DNA of 64,000 bases from RGIG8748 sp045539515 (GTDB taxonomy: Bacteria > Bacillota > Clostridia > UMGS1810), in assembly GCA_045539515.1 (NCBI GenBank), contig JAZQFN010000039.1, positions 1 to 64,000 of the forward strand, read 5' to 3'. Under the pieces are notes generated by a model. The model worked only from the letters and a program-made list of their open reading frames with translations. It was not told the DNA's origin and did no database searches. The translations under genes were made by a program, and so were the position numbers. Shown here in pieces: positions 1 through 8,280 of this stretch; the stretch's first letter is position 1, and each line of letters begins with the position of its first letter.

Positions 1-189
1 TCTGGAGTCCTTATATTTGTGTACCGCTCTAAGAATAGTGATAACTTCTTTCTTAGTTGGTAGTGGAATAGGACCAGACACCTTTGCACCAGTTCTTTCA
101 GCAGTCTCAACTATTTTCTGAGCTGACTGATCGATTAGCTGATGATCATAAGCTTTAAGCTTAATTCTGATTTTCTGACTTTTAGCCAT
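1..189 (-). CDS. rpsJ: 30S ribosomal protein S10, 5' part only
   Basis: The reverse strand encodes a protein starting MAKSQKIRIKLKAYDHQLID and continuing through the S10 hallmark GPIPLPTKK. S10 is part of the 30S subunit head and, as NusE, also joins transcription antitermination complexes. Only the first 63 residues are inside the window; the family is about 100-105 residues long, so the 3' end lies beyond position 1. The start ATG (189-187) follows a strong AGGAGG ribosome site. In Firmicutes rpsJ is the first gene of the large S10 ribosomal operon, so that operon should continue off the left edge. Identification is secure. Confidence 0.97.
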   Translation of the reverse strand, partial: MAKSQKIRIKLKAYDHQLIDQSAQKIVETAERTGAKVSGPIPLPTKKEVITILRAVHKYKDSR

Positions 190-455
190 GAGATAGTACC
201 TCCTCTTTAATATTATTGGTGCCATTCCGGCAGTCATGAAAACGTACACCCTTCCGGGTGTGTCGTACTCAATGCATTATAAATCCCGGCAACCTAAGTA
301 CACCTTAAGCTATCCGGGGCATAATACACCTATAACAGTGACCGTGCCGCCCGAATTCACGATTCGGACATTCTCCGTGGAAATTAACCGCAAAGTCTGT
401 TACTGACTGCGATTGGTAACCTCCCACATCATCGTATGTCATGCCACGCTTAACC
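190..455 (-). promoter_or_regulatory. Long structured 5' leader of rpsJ
   Basis: About 260 nt lie between the rpsJ promoter and the rpsJ start. The RNA strand contains a perfect ACACCC-GGAA-GGGTGT hairpin (around 244-268) with a tetraloop, and CCCGG/CCGGG complementary segments further upstream. Ribosomal protein operons are commonly controlled by leaders bound by one of their own products, so this is a candidate autoregulatory leader. I cannot assign it to a named class from sequence alone. Confidence 0.5.
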
Positions 456-484
456 ATTTTATAATATATCAAGTCATTTTGCAA
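456..484 (-). promoter_or_regulatory. Sigma-A-type promoter of rpsJ operon
   Basis: On the reverse strand TTGCAA (484-479) and TAAAAT (461-456) are separated by 17 bp. They are correctly placed to start the long rpsJ leader. Confidence 0.6.
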
Positions 485-812
485 GCTTTTTTTTATCAAA
501 ACAAGCCATTTTGACTTAATTTTTAAAATTTCGTGAATTATGCACATATGTACCGTCTTTATGTTGTGCATATTTACCATAGAAATTGCCTCTATTTGTT
601 TGTCAAATGCCGCTCAAAGCCTCATAAACACAGGACTTACAACGTTTTTTGACTTATTTAATTTATGTAAACTATCATTGGTTTTAATAATGCGTACATA
701 TACATTCTATATAATAGGAAGAAACTCGGCACAATTCTTTTTCTAATACTATATGTGGACCAATTTACGAGTTTTATTCTAAATATGCAAATTCGTTTTT
801 GTATACACAACA
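485..812. other. AT-rich intergenic region
   Basis: This stretch of about 330 bp lies between the divergent ends of the rpsJ promoter and the ybaB terminator. Short open frames on either strand have no ribosome site or recognisable product. I see no RNA gene or repeat here. Confidence 0.5.
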
Positions 813-850
813 AAACACTCTTTGGCAAAAATGATTGCCAAAGAGTGTTT
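813..850 (-). terminator. Terminator after ybaB
   Basis: A 16-bp perfect stem (813-828 with 835-850) and a 6-nt loop lie 8 bp beyond the ybaB stop. The T-tract on the reverse strand is modest (TGTTGTG). Confidence 0.8.
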
Positions 851-858
851 AATGCTTT

Positions 859-1200
859 TTAGAACATACCGGGTATATTAAGTCCACCGGTGATCGAGCT
901 CATTTTACTTGTGTTTGCCGCATCAACTTTTGAAAGAGCATCATTAACAGCTGTGAGAACAAGATCCTCCAGCATCTCAACGTCGTCGGGGTCTACTGCT
1001 TCAGGCTTTATATTTACTGATATGAGTTCCTTTTTTCCGGACATCTTAACAGTAACAACACCGCCACCTGCACTTGCCTCAAACTCACTTTGTTCCATTT
1101 CTTCCTGCATTCTGAGCATATCCTGTTGCATTTTCTGGGCCTGCTTGATCATATTGTTCATATTGCCGCCCATACCCATCGGTATTCTTGGTTTAGCCAT
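859..1200 (-). CDS. ybaB: YbaB/EbfC family nucleoid-associated protein
   Basis: This 113-residue protein has the family pattern: a Met/Gln-rich N-terminal helix (NMIKQAQKMQQDMLRMQEEM), the central GGGVVTVKMSGKKE strand region, and the DPDDVEMLEDLVLTAVNDA helix. YbaB/EbfC dimers bind DNA as a tweezer-like nucleoid protein. Length is typical (100-115). In many Firmicutes the gene sits between dnaX and recR; here it is instead 24 bp downstream of the yycI-like gene, as the last gene of the wal operon, and is followed by a strong hairpin terminator. Function as a DNA-binding protein is known for the family; any tie to the wal system is inference. Confidence 0.93.
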   Translation of the reverse strand: MAKPRIPMGMGGNMNNMIKQAQKMQQDMLRMQEEMEQSEFEASAGGGVVTVKMSGKKELISVNIKPEAVDPDDVEMLEDLVLTAVNDALSKVDAANTSKMSSITGGLNIPGMF

Positions 1201-1224
1201 TTTATAATTCCTCCTGAAATATTT

Positions 1225-2022
1225 TTATTTTAGATATGAGCCATTTTGGGCGTCATAATAATAAGTGTTTCCTTTGTTATCTTTAATTCTGTAATAAGGC
1301 AGAGCTGAAGATTTTACATGAGTTCCTTCCCCGTATGAAGCACCGGCAAGATAACCATAATCTATATCAACTATACTAAACGGAGAATTTGCCATTATTT
1401 CTTCATTTTGAATCATACTCACAAGAACACTGGTAATATACACTGTTTCTCTGGAACGTGTCTTTAATTCAACGTCATCCGACAAAGGCTCATACCAGCT
1501 GCCTCTTATAATAACATCGTCGGTTTTTCGCACAGTTACACCAATCCGGCTGTCAAATATTTCATAATCATCAACATAACAACAAATACCGAAGATCTTA
1601 TCTCCGTTCTTCCTTTTGGTTATATTCCCCACCTTCATATATTCGGTCGAAAATCCACTCTTTTCCAGATACTCTACAACAATATCTTTTATATCATCAT
1701 CGCTCTCGGAATATATTCCATCAACCTTTTTATTACCGGTAAACACATCCGCATCTACATCAAAAAATCCGTCTTTATTACTTTTTTTGAATTTATCTGT
1801 ATACAAAATATTGTGAGTATCTATATTTTTAAGGTTCTCAACAGAATCCAATATAAGCTCTCTGTCAACATCTATTTTATTGTCTTTTAAAATTTCAACA
1901 GTGGAATCTATTGTTTCGTCGTCTATATAAAAGGTAGTCGACATGTGCATTGATACCAGCAAGAATATATTTATAACCAAAAACAATATAATAAGAAAGG
2001 TTTTAACTCTTCCAAGATTCAT
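1225..2022 (-). CDS. yycI: YycI-like regulatory membrane protein
   Basis: This 265-residue protein has an N-terminal signal anchor (about residues 5-26, LGRVKTFLIILFLVINIFLL) and a large extracytoplasmic part. It resembles YycI, which together with YycH binds the sensor kinase WalK at the membrane and adjusts its activity. The start and length match the family, and position directly after the yycH-like gene (10-bp gap) supports the call. Late residues (YYRIKDNKGNTYYYDAQNG) form the PepSY-like C-terminal repeat seen in YycI/YycH. Sequence similarity in this family is always low, so the call rests on topology plus gene order. Confidence 0.75.
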   Translation of the reverse strand: MNLGRVKTFLIILFLVINIFLLVSMHMSTTFYIDDETIDSTVEILKDNKIDVDRELILDSVENLKNIDTHNILYTDKFKKSNKDGFFDVDADVFTGNKKVDGIYSESDDDIKDIVVEYLEKSGFSTEYMKVGNITKRKNGDKIFGICCYVDDYEIFDSRIGVTVRKTDDVIIRGSWYEPLSDDVELKTRSRETVYITSVLVSMIQNEEIMANSPFSIVDIDYGYLAGASYGEGTHVKSSALPYYRIKDNKGNTYYYDAQNGSYLK

Positions 2023-2032
2023 AATCCATCAC

Positions 2033-3457
2033 TCATCTCTGTTTGTTTTTGATAATTCTGACCTCGTTATCCGCAGTTCTTGCAATCCAGCAAGGAGTAC
2101 ACAGACCGGTCTTATTTGGATAGTATGCCAGATATAAATCCGTTATGGTATCGGACTTGATACTTTCATTTTCCATAAGCACATCAAGTGCTTCAATTAC
2201 GGAAGAGCATAACACCTGATCGTTATTGGCCTCATAGCCCTTAACAATTTGTCTGTAGGAAACGATTTTTGAATCTTTAACTTCCACTTCTATTGCATTG
2301 TTAATTTTGCCATGAGATGCAGTTTCATCCAGTATTGTTACAACCTCCATACCATCAGCAAAATAATTAATTGTCAAAACAAAGCTGTTATCAGAATCTG
2401 TAATTCGTGACGAAGAAATATTTATATTCATATTCTTATCGCTGCATGCTGTATCCCATACATTATTTACAAATTCTATGCAATCTATAAATGTGGTATA
2501 AAACTGCTCCGAATTACCTATTTCTATTCCTTTGGTATCATCCAGAGATTTGTATTCCAAAAGGCCGTCAGGATACATTTTGATACTTCCGTAGTTCTCT
2601 GCAAATACAATAGAATCATCAATATTTACATTCTTACGTATATTAGATGTATTAAAGCCAAAAGCCTTCAAAAATTCTTTGTAAAGTCTTTCGTCGGATG
2701 AAATATTCTCAAAATAATTTGTCTCGCTGACTGTGTTGGCTGTAACAGAATTTATGGACAATGTCACTTGTGGCTCTATAATAACTTTTTGCTCCATTCC
2801 TTCTACTGTTTTATCAAAATTAAGTTCGAAAGAATAGGGATATTCTCCCACAGAAGCAATAGCATATTTATCAATAATATCGTCTATTTTTTTTACATCG
2901 GTTTTCAAGGTTACCGTTATATAAGAATTATCATCGTTGTTTTTAATCAGCAATCTTGGCTTTCCGGTTACCGGGTCACCTGATACAATAACAAACTCCC
3001 TTACTGTACCGTTTTCCATAGAAGTAATCGGTGTATCCATAATGGCCGAAAAAGTTTTCGACCCATACGAAACGGGATAAGACAAATATATGGATTTGTA
3101 CTTCAGAGCTTCCTTCCAAAGCTCCGGGCTTCCTTTTGAAAACTCCGTTTCGGCAAGCCCTTCCTTAAGGATTTCCTTTACAGGTCCCACCATATCATTA
3201 TAATCCGTAGAGGTATGGGTGTAAACCCCTCTGTAATCTATGTTATTTACAATAATCTTTGTGGGGTTGGATACATTTTCCTTGGAAAGAAAATAACTTC
3301 GTTCCGGTTCTTCGTCAGAAAAATAATTTGCTAAATTAGAAAAAAAATTATAGCCATCGGGCCATAATTTTTCACTATACCAATTATTAATGGTCAATAT
3401 TATACTGCTTAATACCAATAAAACCAAAGCAACAGTTTTAAGGGATTCCTTTTTCAT
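2033..3457 (-). CDS. yycH: YycH-like regulator of WalK
   Basis: A 474-residue protein starting MKKESLKTVALVLLVLSSII, the typical YycH start: a short cytoplasmic tail and one transmembrane helix at about 8-27. The rest is a large extracellular region. The frame also opens at a TTG four codons earlier, but the GGTGA ribosome site 6 nt before the ATG at 3457 favours that ATG. YycH and YycI form a membrane complex that modulates WalK, which controls cell-wall turnover. It lies between the small secreted protein gene and yycI. The call is by topology, length and position. Confidence 0.78.
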   Translation of the reverse strand: MKKESLKTVALVLLVLSSIILTINNWYSEKLWPDGYNFFSNLANYFSDEEPERSYFLSKENVSNPTKIIVNNIDYRGVYTHTSTDYNDMVGPVKEILKEGLAETEFSKGSPELWKEALKYKSIYLSYPVSYGSKTFSAIMDTPITSMENGTVREFVIVSGDPVTGKPRLLIKNNDDNSYITVTLKTDVKKIDDIIDKYAIASVGEYPYSFELNFDKTVEGMEQKVIIEPQVTLSINSVTANTVSETNYFENISSDERLYKEFLKAFGFNTSNIRKNVNIDDSIVFAENYGSIKMYPDGLLEYKSLDDTKGIEIGNSEQFYTTFIDCIEFVNNVWDTACSDKNMNINISSSRITDSDNSFVLTINYFADGMEVVTILDETASHGKINNAIEVEVKDSKIVSYRQIVKGYEANNDQVLCSSVIEALDVLMENESIKSDTITDLYLAYYPNKTGLCTPCWIARTADNEVRIIKNKQR

Positions 3458-3484
3458 AGCAATCACCAAAAATCAAATTCTTAA

Positions 3485-3943
3485 TTATTTAATAAGTGTC
3501 TGCCAGATGTTAATGATGTTCTCTACAGCTTCGCTTCTTTCCATATTAATGTCAAGTTTAACTGTCTCCACCAAATTTCCGGATGCAGCAACTACTAAAA
3601 GCGTATTTGTACCGTTTTTAAGTTCAACATTCTGAGCAAAAAGACCTGCAGCACCAATTTCTGTTTCAAGAGCCTTACCTTCGGAATACAGCTTTACATA
3701 CTGTGCCTGAGCAACATCATAGCTGTAAATGGTAACTGTTGTTCCGGGAACAGCCACTGCAGAAATAACACAAGTTTTATTGTTGGTTGTAGATACTGCA
3801 GAATCGGGATTCTTAACTTCTATAAGCGAATCCGTATTGCCGGCATATCCGGAAGGAAGAACCTCCTGAGAAGCAAAAGCGCTCATAGGGAGGATACATA
3901 CTATAAGTGCAACAACTATTGCAAGTACTTTTGTCAATTTCAT
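3485..3943 (-). CDS. Small secreted protein within the wal operon
   Basis: A 152-residue protein with a clear Sec signal peptide (MKLTKVLAIVVALIVCILPMSAFA, cleavage probably after AFA) and a start ATG at 3943 preceded by GAGGTG. The mature part is rich in Val, Thr and Asn (PGTTVTIYSYD, LKNGTNTLLVVAA) and looks like one all-beta, Ig-like domain with a short amphipathic C-terminal helix. I do not recognise the family. It sits between walK and yycH, where reference wal operons carry no gene, so an extracytoplasmic role linked to WalK sensing or wall metabolism is plausible but unproven. Confidence 0.75.
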   Translation of the reverse strand: MKLTKVLAIVVALIVCILPMSAFASQEVLPSGYAGNTDSLIEVKNPDSAVSTTNNKTCVISAVAVPGTTVTIYSYDVAQAQYVKLYSEGKALETEIGAAGLFAQNVELKNGTNTLLVVAASGNLVETVKLDINMERSEAVENIINIWQTLIK

Positions 3944-4054
3944 AATAACACCTCTATGTACATTCGAAAAAATTCCAATTAACATTTTACTTATATACAT
4001 TATACGATATAAATGTTACAAAACAATTACAACCAGTTTAAAAGCCGATAACAT

Positions 4055-5851
4055 TTACTCAAAATCGAAGTCTGTTTCCTGCTGAACGGTAGGAAGAATA
4101 ATAGCAACTTCTGTGCCGTGACCTTTTTTGCTCTTTATTTCTATAGTTCCATCGTGGGCTTCCACTATTTCTTTTGCTATTGCCAAGCCAAGACCCGTAC
4201 CGCCCATTTCTCTTGAACGTGCCTTATCTACCCTATAGAATCTTTCGAATATGTGTTGCAGGTTTTCCTTGGGGATACCTATTCCATTATCTATCACCTT
4301 AATTGTAATAGAATCATACATATACATAGAAGTAATAAGTATATGTCCGTTTTGAGGCGTGTATTTAATAGCGTTTGTAATAATATTGATAAGTACCTGC
4401 TCTATTCTGTCCGGACAACCATTATATATGGGCAAAGTATTGGTTGGTTCATATACAAGGGTCTGCTTTTTTTCTTTGGTTGCAATAGACAATCTTTCGA
4501 CCAAGGATTTAAGCATCTCACCTATGTCAAAATCTTCTCTGGGCATATCCTTCAATGAATAATCCAACCGCGAAAGCAACAACAAGTCTTTTACAAGCCT
4601 TGTCATTCTGTCTGTTTCATCATTTATTATTTTTAAAAATGATTTACTTATTTCCGGATCCATATTACCGTCTTCATTAAGATCCGAAAGGGTTTCCGCA
4701 TAGCTTTTTACAGTTGTAAGCGGTGTTCTCAGTTCATGAGATACATTGGCTACAAATTCACGACGGGCATTATCCAGCCTATGTTGTTCGGTAATGTCCT
4801 GTATAACAGCAATAATTCCATCAGAACCATCTGTAGTCTTAAAAGGTGCAAAATGAACATTCAACTCATTTGCATCTGTTGTAATACGTCTTTCCGCACT
4901 TTTAAAGTGAGGAAGATAAAGCATCTTTTCTATAGTAATGTCGGTATTATCCTCAAACAAGGTATTAAAAGAAATCTTTTCTTCCTTTTTTATGCCGAGA
5001 AGTTCCTCGGCTGCAGGATTAATGTGTATTAATTCGCCGAATTTATTAAACGCAGCAACACCATCTGTCATATGCAGAAGAATAGTTTCGGATTTGTCCT
5101 TTTCACTGCGAATCTCATTAAGACTGCTCTTGAGGTCAAGCGCCATAGAGTTGAACGTGTTTGTAAGTCTTCCGATTTCATCGTTGGAGCGGGTTTCGAT
5201 AATTTCGTCAAAATTGCCTTCCGAAAGGCTCTTCGCCTTATTTGTAAGCGTCTGAATAGGCAAAATAATGGTCTTGGAAAGCAGAATCGAAAATAACACA
5301 GAAAGCGCAATACCGATAAGCAGGGCCTGTATCATAATGGTAAAGATAGACCCGAGAATATCGTTTGTTTCTTCTTTGGTATCCCTGACATAGATAATAT
5401 ACTTCACCTGTCCGTCGGATTCCAGAGGAGCGGCAAAATCCATATATCCGGAACCGGATTGACTTTCGGTTCCTTTATTTCCGCCCATAGCAGTAATAAT
5501 ATTGGGAGATATTTCCAAAGACTCTGCCAGTTCTGTATTTGTAGATAAATCGCCGATTGTTTTTCCGGTCTTGCCGTCCAGCAGATATAAATTACGGAAA
5601 GAATCTACGCCAACCTGCCCGTTATATACACTTATATTGTTGTAAAGCTCTTCGGGGCTTGCTCCTGCACCGATGCTTCGGTTAAGTTCTTTAATATACT
5701 CCTCGTTAAAAACCAGGGACATCTGATTTTTGAAATCGGTATCATAAAAGGTGTCTATGCTTCCCGACATAAATACTCCTATAAGAATAATTATGGAAAT
5801 GGTAAGAAGCACAAACATCATTGCAACTTTTACGCTCAGACTCTTAAACAT
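4055..5851 (-). CDS. walK: Sensor histidine kinase WalK (VicK/YycG)
   Basis: This 598-residue kinase shows, in order, TM1 (about 9-28), an extracellular sensor domain (30-165), TM2 (168-192), HAMP (about 193-245), PAS (about 255-360), the HisKA box VSHELRTPLTTVKSYAETL with phospho-acceptor His372, and HATPase motifs N (around 493), G1 DNGIGI (521-526) and G2 GTGLGL (551-556). The HELRTPLTTVKSY string is characteristic of WalK. It phosphorylates WalR and controls autolysins and wall turnover in Firmicutes. The gene starts 3 bp after the walR stop, implying coupled translation. All catalytic motifs are intact. Confidence 0.95.
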   Translation of the reverse strand: MFKSLSVKVAMMFVLLTISIIILIGVFMSGSIDTFYDTDFKNQMSLVFNEEYIKELNRSIGAGASPEELYNNISVYNGQVGVDSFRNLYLLDGKTGKTIGDLSTNTELAESLEISPNIITAMGGNKGTESQSGSGYMDFAAPLESDGQVKYIIYVRDTKEETNDILGSIFTIMIQALLIGIALSVLFSILLSKTIILPIQTLTNKAKSLSEGNFDEIIETRSNDEIGRLTNTFNSMALDLKSSLNEIRSEKDKSETILLHMTDGVAAFNKFGELIHINPAAEELLGIKKEEKISFNTLFEDNTDITIEKMLYLPHFKSAERRITTDANELNVHFAPFKTTDGSDGIIAVIQDITEQHRLDNARREFVANVSHELRTPLTTVKSYAETLSDLNEDGNMDPEISKSFLKIINDETDRMTRLVKDLLLLSRLDYSLKDMPREDFDIGEMLKSLVERLSIATKEKKQTLVYEPTNTLPIYNGCPDRIEQVLINIITNAIKYTPQNGHILITSMYMYDSITIKVIDNGIGIPKENLQHIFERFYRVDKARSREMGGTGLGLAIAKEIVEAHDGTIEIKSKKGHGTEVAIILPTVQQETDFDFE

Positions 5852-5854
5852 TAT

Positions 5855-6544
5855 TTACGCTCCAAAATAGTATCCTACTCCACGCTTTGTCATTATATAT
5901 GCAGGCATACTGGGATTGTCCTCTATCTTTTCGCGAAGACGACGTATTGTAACATCAACTGTACGCACATCTCCGTAAAACTCATAATCCCAAACCTTGT
6001 TGAGAAGATTTTCTCTTGTGAATATCTTGCCCTTCTTGGTTGCAAGGAATTTTAACAGCTCGAACTCACGGAAAGTAAGCTCTATAACTTCGTCGCGTTT
6101 CTTTACTTCGTACTTTTCCACATCTATGGCAAGATCTCCGAAGCGCAGAATATCGCCACCGCTCTCTTCTTTAGTGACAAGCTGTGTTCTTCTTAAGTTT
6201 GCCTTTACTCTGGCCATAAGCTCCCTCAACGAGAATGGCTTTGTCATATAATCATCTGCGCCGAGCTCAAGCCCGAGAATTTTGTCTACTTCTTCTTCGC
6301 GGGCAGTAAGCATTATTATAGGAACAGAAGAGGTTTCTCTTATTTTTTTGCACACTGAAAAACCGTCCAGACCGGGAAGCATTACATCCAGGAGAATAAG
6401 GTCGGGTTCCTCGGAAATTGCCTTTACCACAGCTTCGTTACCATCATAAGCTTCAATAACGCGGTAGCCGCTTTTTATGAGATTAACCTTAAGAATTTCA
6501 ACTATTGGCTTTTCATCATCTACTACCAGGATTAAATTTTCCAC
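5855..6544 (-). CDS. walR: Response regulator WalR (VicR/YycF)
   Basis: An OmpR-family response regulator of 229 residues: receiver domain with acidic pocket DD (9-10), phospho-acceptor Asp53 in LLDVMLPG, Thr80 and Lys102, then a winged-helix DNA-binding domain ending YIMTKRGVGYYF. The reading frame extends upstream, but GTG at 6544 is preferred because AAGGAG lies 10 nt before it and translation then begins MENLILVVDDEKP, the family N-terminus. It is the first gene of the operon walR-walK-secreted protein-yycH-yycI-ybaB, with its own promoter just upstream. Confidence 0.95.
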   Translation of the reverse strand: MENLILVVDDEKPIVEILKVNLIKSGYRVIEAYDGNEAVVKAISEEPDLILLDVMLPGLDGFSVCKKIRETSSVPIIMLTAREEEVDKILGLELGADDYMTKPFSLRELMARVKANLRRTQLVTKEESGGDILRFGDLAIDVEKYEVKKRDEVIELTFREFELLKFLATKKGKIFTRENLLNKVWDYEFYGDVRTVDVTIRRLREKIEDNPSMPAYIMTKRGVGYYFGA

Positions 6545-6584
6545 AGTGTACACACTCCTTTTTAACATACTTTTATACAGAATA

Positions 6585-6613
6585 ATAATACCATAGCGCA
6601 TAATAAAAGTCAA
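6585..6613 (-). promoter_or_regulatory. Promoter of walR operon
   Basis: On the reverse strand TTGACT (6613-6608) and TATTAT (6590-6585) are 17 bp apart, and the start of walR lies about 40 bp downstream. Confidence 0.75.
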
Positions 6614-6746
6614 GTGCAGCCACCTCTGCAGAAAGATGTACCCAAAGATATCGGAGATACAAATCCCACATATTGTGATTTAAATTCTAAACACCACAAT
6701 TTAGCTCCATTGTTAACATAATATTTTAAAAAATTTTAAAAATATC

Positions 6747-6776
6747 TTTACATTTGGCACACTCTTGTGTTATAAT
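6747..6776 (+). promoter_or_regulatory. Promoter of proC
   Basis: TTTACA (6747-6752) and a perfect TATAAT (6771-6776) are separated by 18 bp, about 44 bp upstream of the proC start. The promoter is divergent from the walR promoter. Confidence 0.7.
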
Positions 6777-6819
6777 CACAATTACCCCCCTATTTAAGCA
6801 AAACCTCGGAGGTGTTTGT

Positions 6820-7614
6820 ATGAAAAAAAAGATAGGCTTTGTGGGAGCAGGAAATATGGGTAGTGCCTTAATCTGCGGAGCTGTAAACAAAGCCGGTTTT
6901 TCTTGTGAGGATATTTTTGTTCACTCCCTTGTCGTATCAGACAAAGTAAAGGAGCTTAATATAAATGTAACAGATTTGAAAGATTTAGTCGGCAAATCGG
7001 ATTACATAATATTATGCATAAAGCCTGCAGGATTTGAAAATCTTCTAAGTGAAATCAAATCTGTGGAGGGTTATGATTCAAAAATATACATTTCTATTGC
7101 TGCCGGGATAACCATCGGATATATCAAAAGTATTCTCGGCAATGTTAAAGTGATACGCACTATGCCCAACCTTCCCTTGGTTGCCGGTGCAGGCATGACT
7201 GTAATGGCTAAGGACAATCTTGTGAGTGATAATGAATTCGAACTGGCTGATAAGCTGTTTTCGGGTGCCGGTAAAACCCTTTCGATGGATGAAAGGTTAA
7301 TAGATACGTGTACTGCAGTTAACGGAAGCGGACCAGCCTATGTGTTTATGTTTATTGAAGCTCTTGCTGATGCTGCGGTCAAGGGCGGAATCCCACGGGA
7401 TAAAGCATATATTCTTGCCGCTCAGACAGTTATGGGAAGTGCTTTGATGCAACTGGAAACTCAGATGCACCCTGCAGCCCTTAAAGATATGGTTTGTTCC
7501 CCCGGCGGAACAACTATAGAGGCTGTTTCAAGTCTTGAAAAGGATGGTTTCAGATCGGCTATAATAAGTGCAGTTGATGTCTGCGCAAAAAAAGCGCGCG
7601 ATCTGGGCAACTAG
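6820..7614 (+). CDS. proC: Pyrroline-5-carboxylate reductase
   Basis: A 264-residue enzyme with the N-terminal Rossmann motif GFVGAGNMG (residues 5-13) for NAD(P)H and the ProC signature region NGSGPAYVFMFIEALADAAV followed by MVCSPGGTTIEAV. It reduces 1-pyrroline-5-carboxylate to proline, the last step of proline synthesis, in the cytoplasm. The ATG at 6820 has CGGAGGTG upstream; the earlier in-frame ATG would place the start inside the promoter. Length is normal for the family. It begins a rightward cluster with the spoIIM-like and xerD-like genes. Confidence 0.96.
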   Translation: MKKKIGFVGAGNMGSALICGAVNKAGFSCEDIFVHSLVVSDKVKELNINVTDLKDLVGKSDYIILCIKPAGFENLLSEIKSVEGYDSKIYISIAAGITIGYIKSILGNVKVIRTMPNLPLVAGAGMTVMAKDNLVSDNEFELADKLFSGAGKTLSMDERLIDTCTAVNGSGPAYVFMFIEALADAAVKGGIPRDKAYILAAQTVMGSALMQLETQMHPAALKDMVCSPGGTTIEAVSSLEKDGFRSAIISAVDVCAKKARDLGN

Positions 7615-7678
7615 CCCAAAGTAATATTTAGCTCCTTTGCTTCATAATCTGTAATATAGTAATTTGAAGTAAAGGAAC

Positions 7679-8245
7679 ATGGATGTGAAACATTCTTTAA
7701 AACATAAAAGAATTTTTTCAATTACCTTATTGGTTATTCTGCTTGCGATTTCCGCAGGATTTTTTGTGGCAGTCAAAACCTCGGGTAGCCTTTTCTCAAA
7801 AGGAACGGTTGTCATACGGAATATTGAATTTGAAAGCATTTCATTTGCTGAATCTTTTCTCAAAGCAATACTCATCCATCTCGGATATACTGTATGCATT
7901 CTGCTTTTTTACGGAAGATTTCCGGGAGCAACAATACCGGGCATTTATTTACTGGCTCGTTGTTTTTCTATGGGTGTCTGTGTAGGACTTGCTTCCCTTT
8001 GCTGTGATTTTCCAAAAGCAACAGGTATTTGCCTGGCGGTTTTTCTGTCCAACGTACTTGTTTTTCCTTTGTATGTACTTATGTATATTCTATCCGTTAA
8101 TAGAATTGGCGAACACAAAAGCGAAGAACCAATCAAGGACTATTTATCATTTGCTGCAAAGATAGTAACCTTCTTTGCTGTTTTATGTGCTGCCGAATTT
8201 GTTCAGACGATTGTAGGAGTTATAATTCTGACAACTCTGTTTTAA
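7679..8245 (+). CDS. SpoIIM-like membrane protein
   Basis: A 188-residue membrane protein with about four to five hydrophobic segments (16-36, 62-84, 85-110, 117-140, 160-186). The central stretch, especially FPGATIPGIYLLARCFSMGVCVG and LSNVLVFPLYVLM, resembles stage II sporulation protein M (about 210 residues), which works with SpoIID and SpoIIP in septal peptidoglycan remodelling during engulfment. Gene order supports this: spoIIM lies just upstream of a XerD-type gene in Bacillus too. The ATG at 7679 is only 2 nt from AAAGGA, so the GTG two codons later may be the real start. Homology is moderate. Confidence 0.62.
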   Translation: MDVKHSLKHKRIFSITLLVILLAISAGFFVAVKTSGSLFSKGTVVIRNIEFESISFAESFLKAILIHLGYTVCILLFYGRFPGATIPGIYLLARCFSMGVCVGLASLCCDFPKATGICLAVFLSNVLVFPLYVLMYILSVNRIGEHKSEEPIKDYLSFAAKIVTFFAVLCAAEFVQTIVGVIILTTLF

Positions 8246-8280
8246 ATCGGATTTAATTAATAAAGAGAGGTATTTTAATA

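Noticed and set aside
305..580. Open frame of 91 codons upstream of rpsJ on the reverse strand
   Set aside because: It spans the rpsJ promoter, has no ribosome site, and its sequence resembles no protein. It overlaps the structured leader and is probably not translated.
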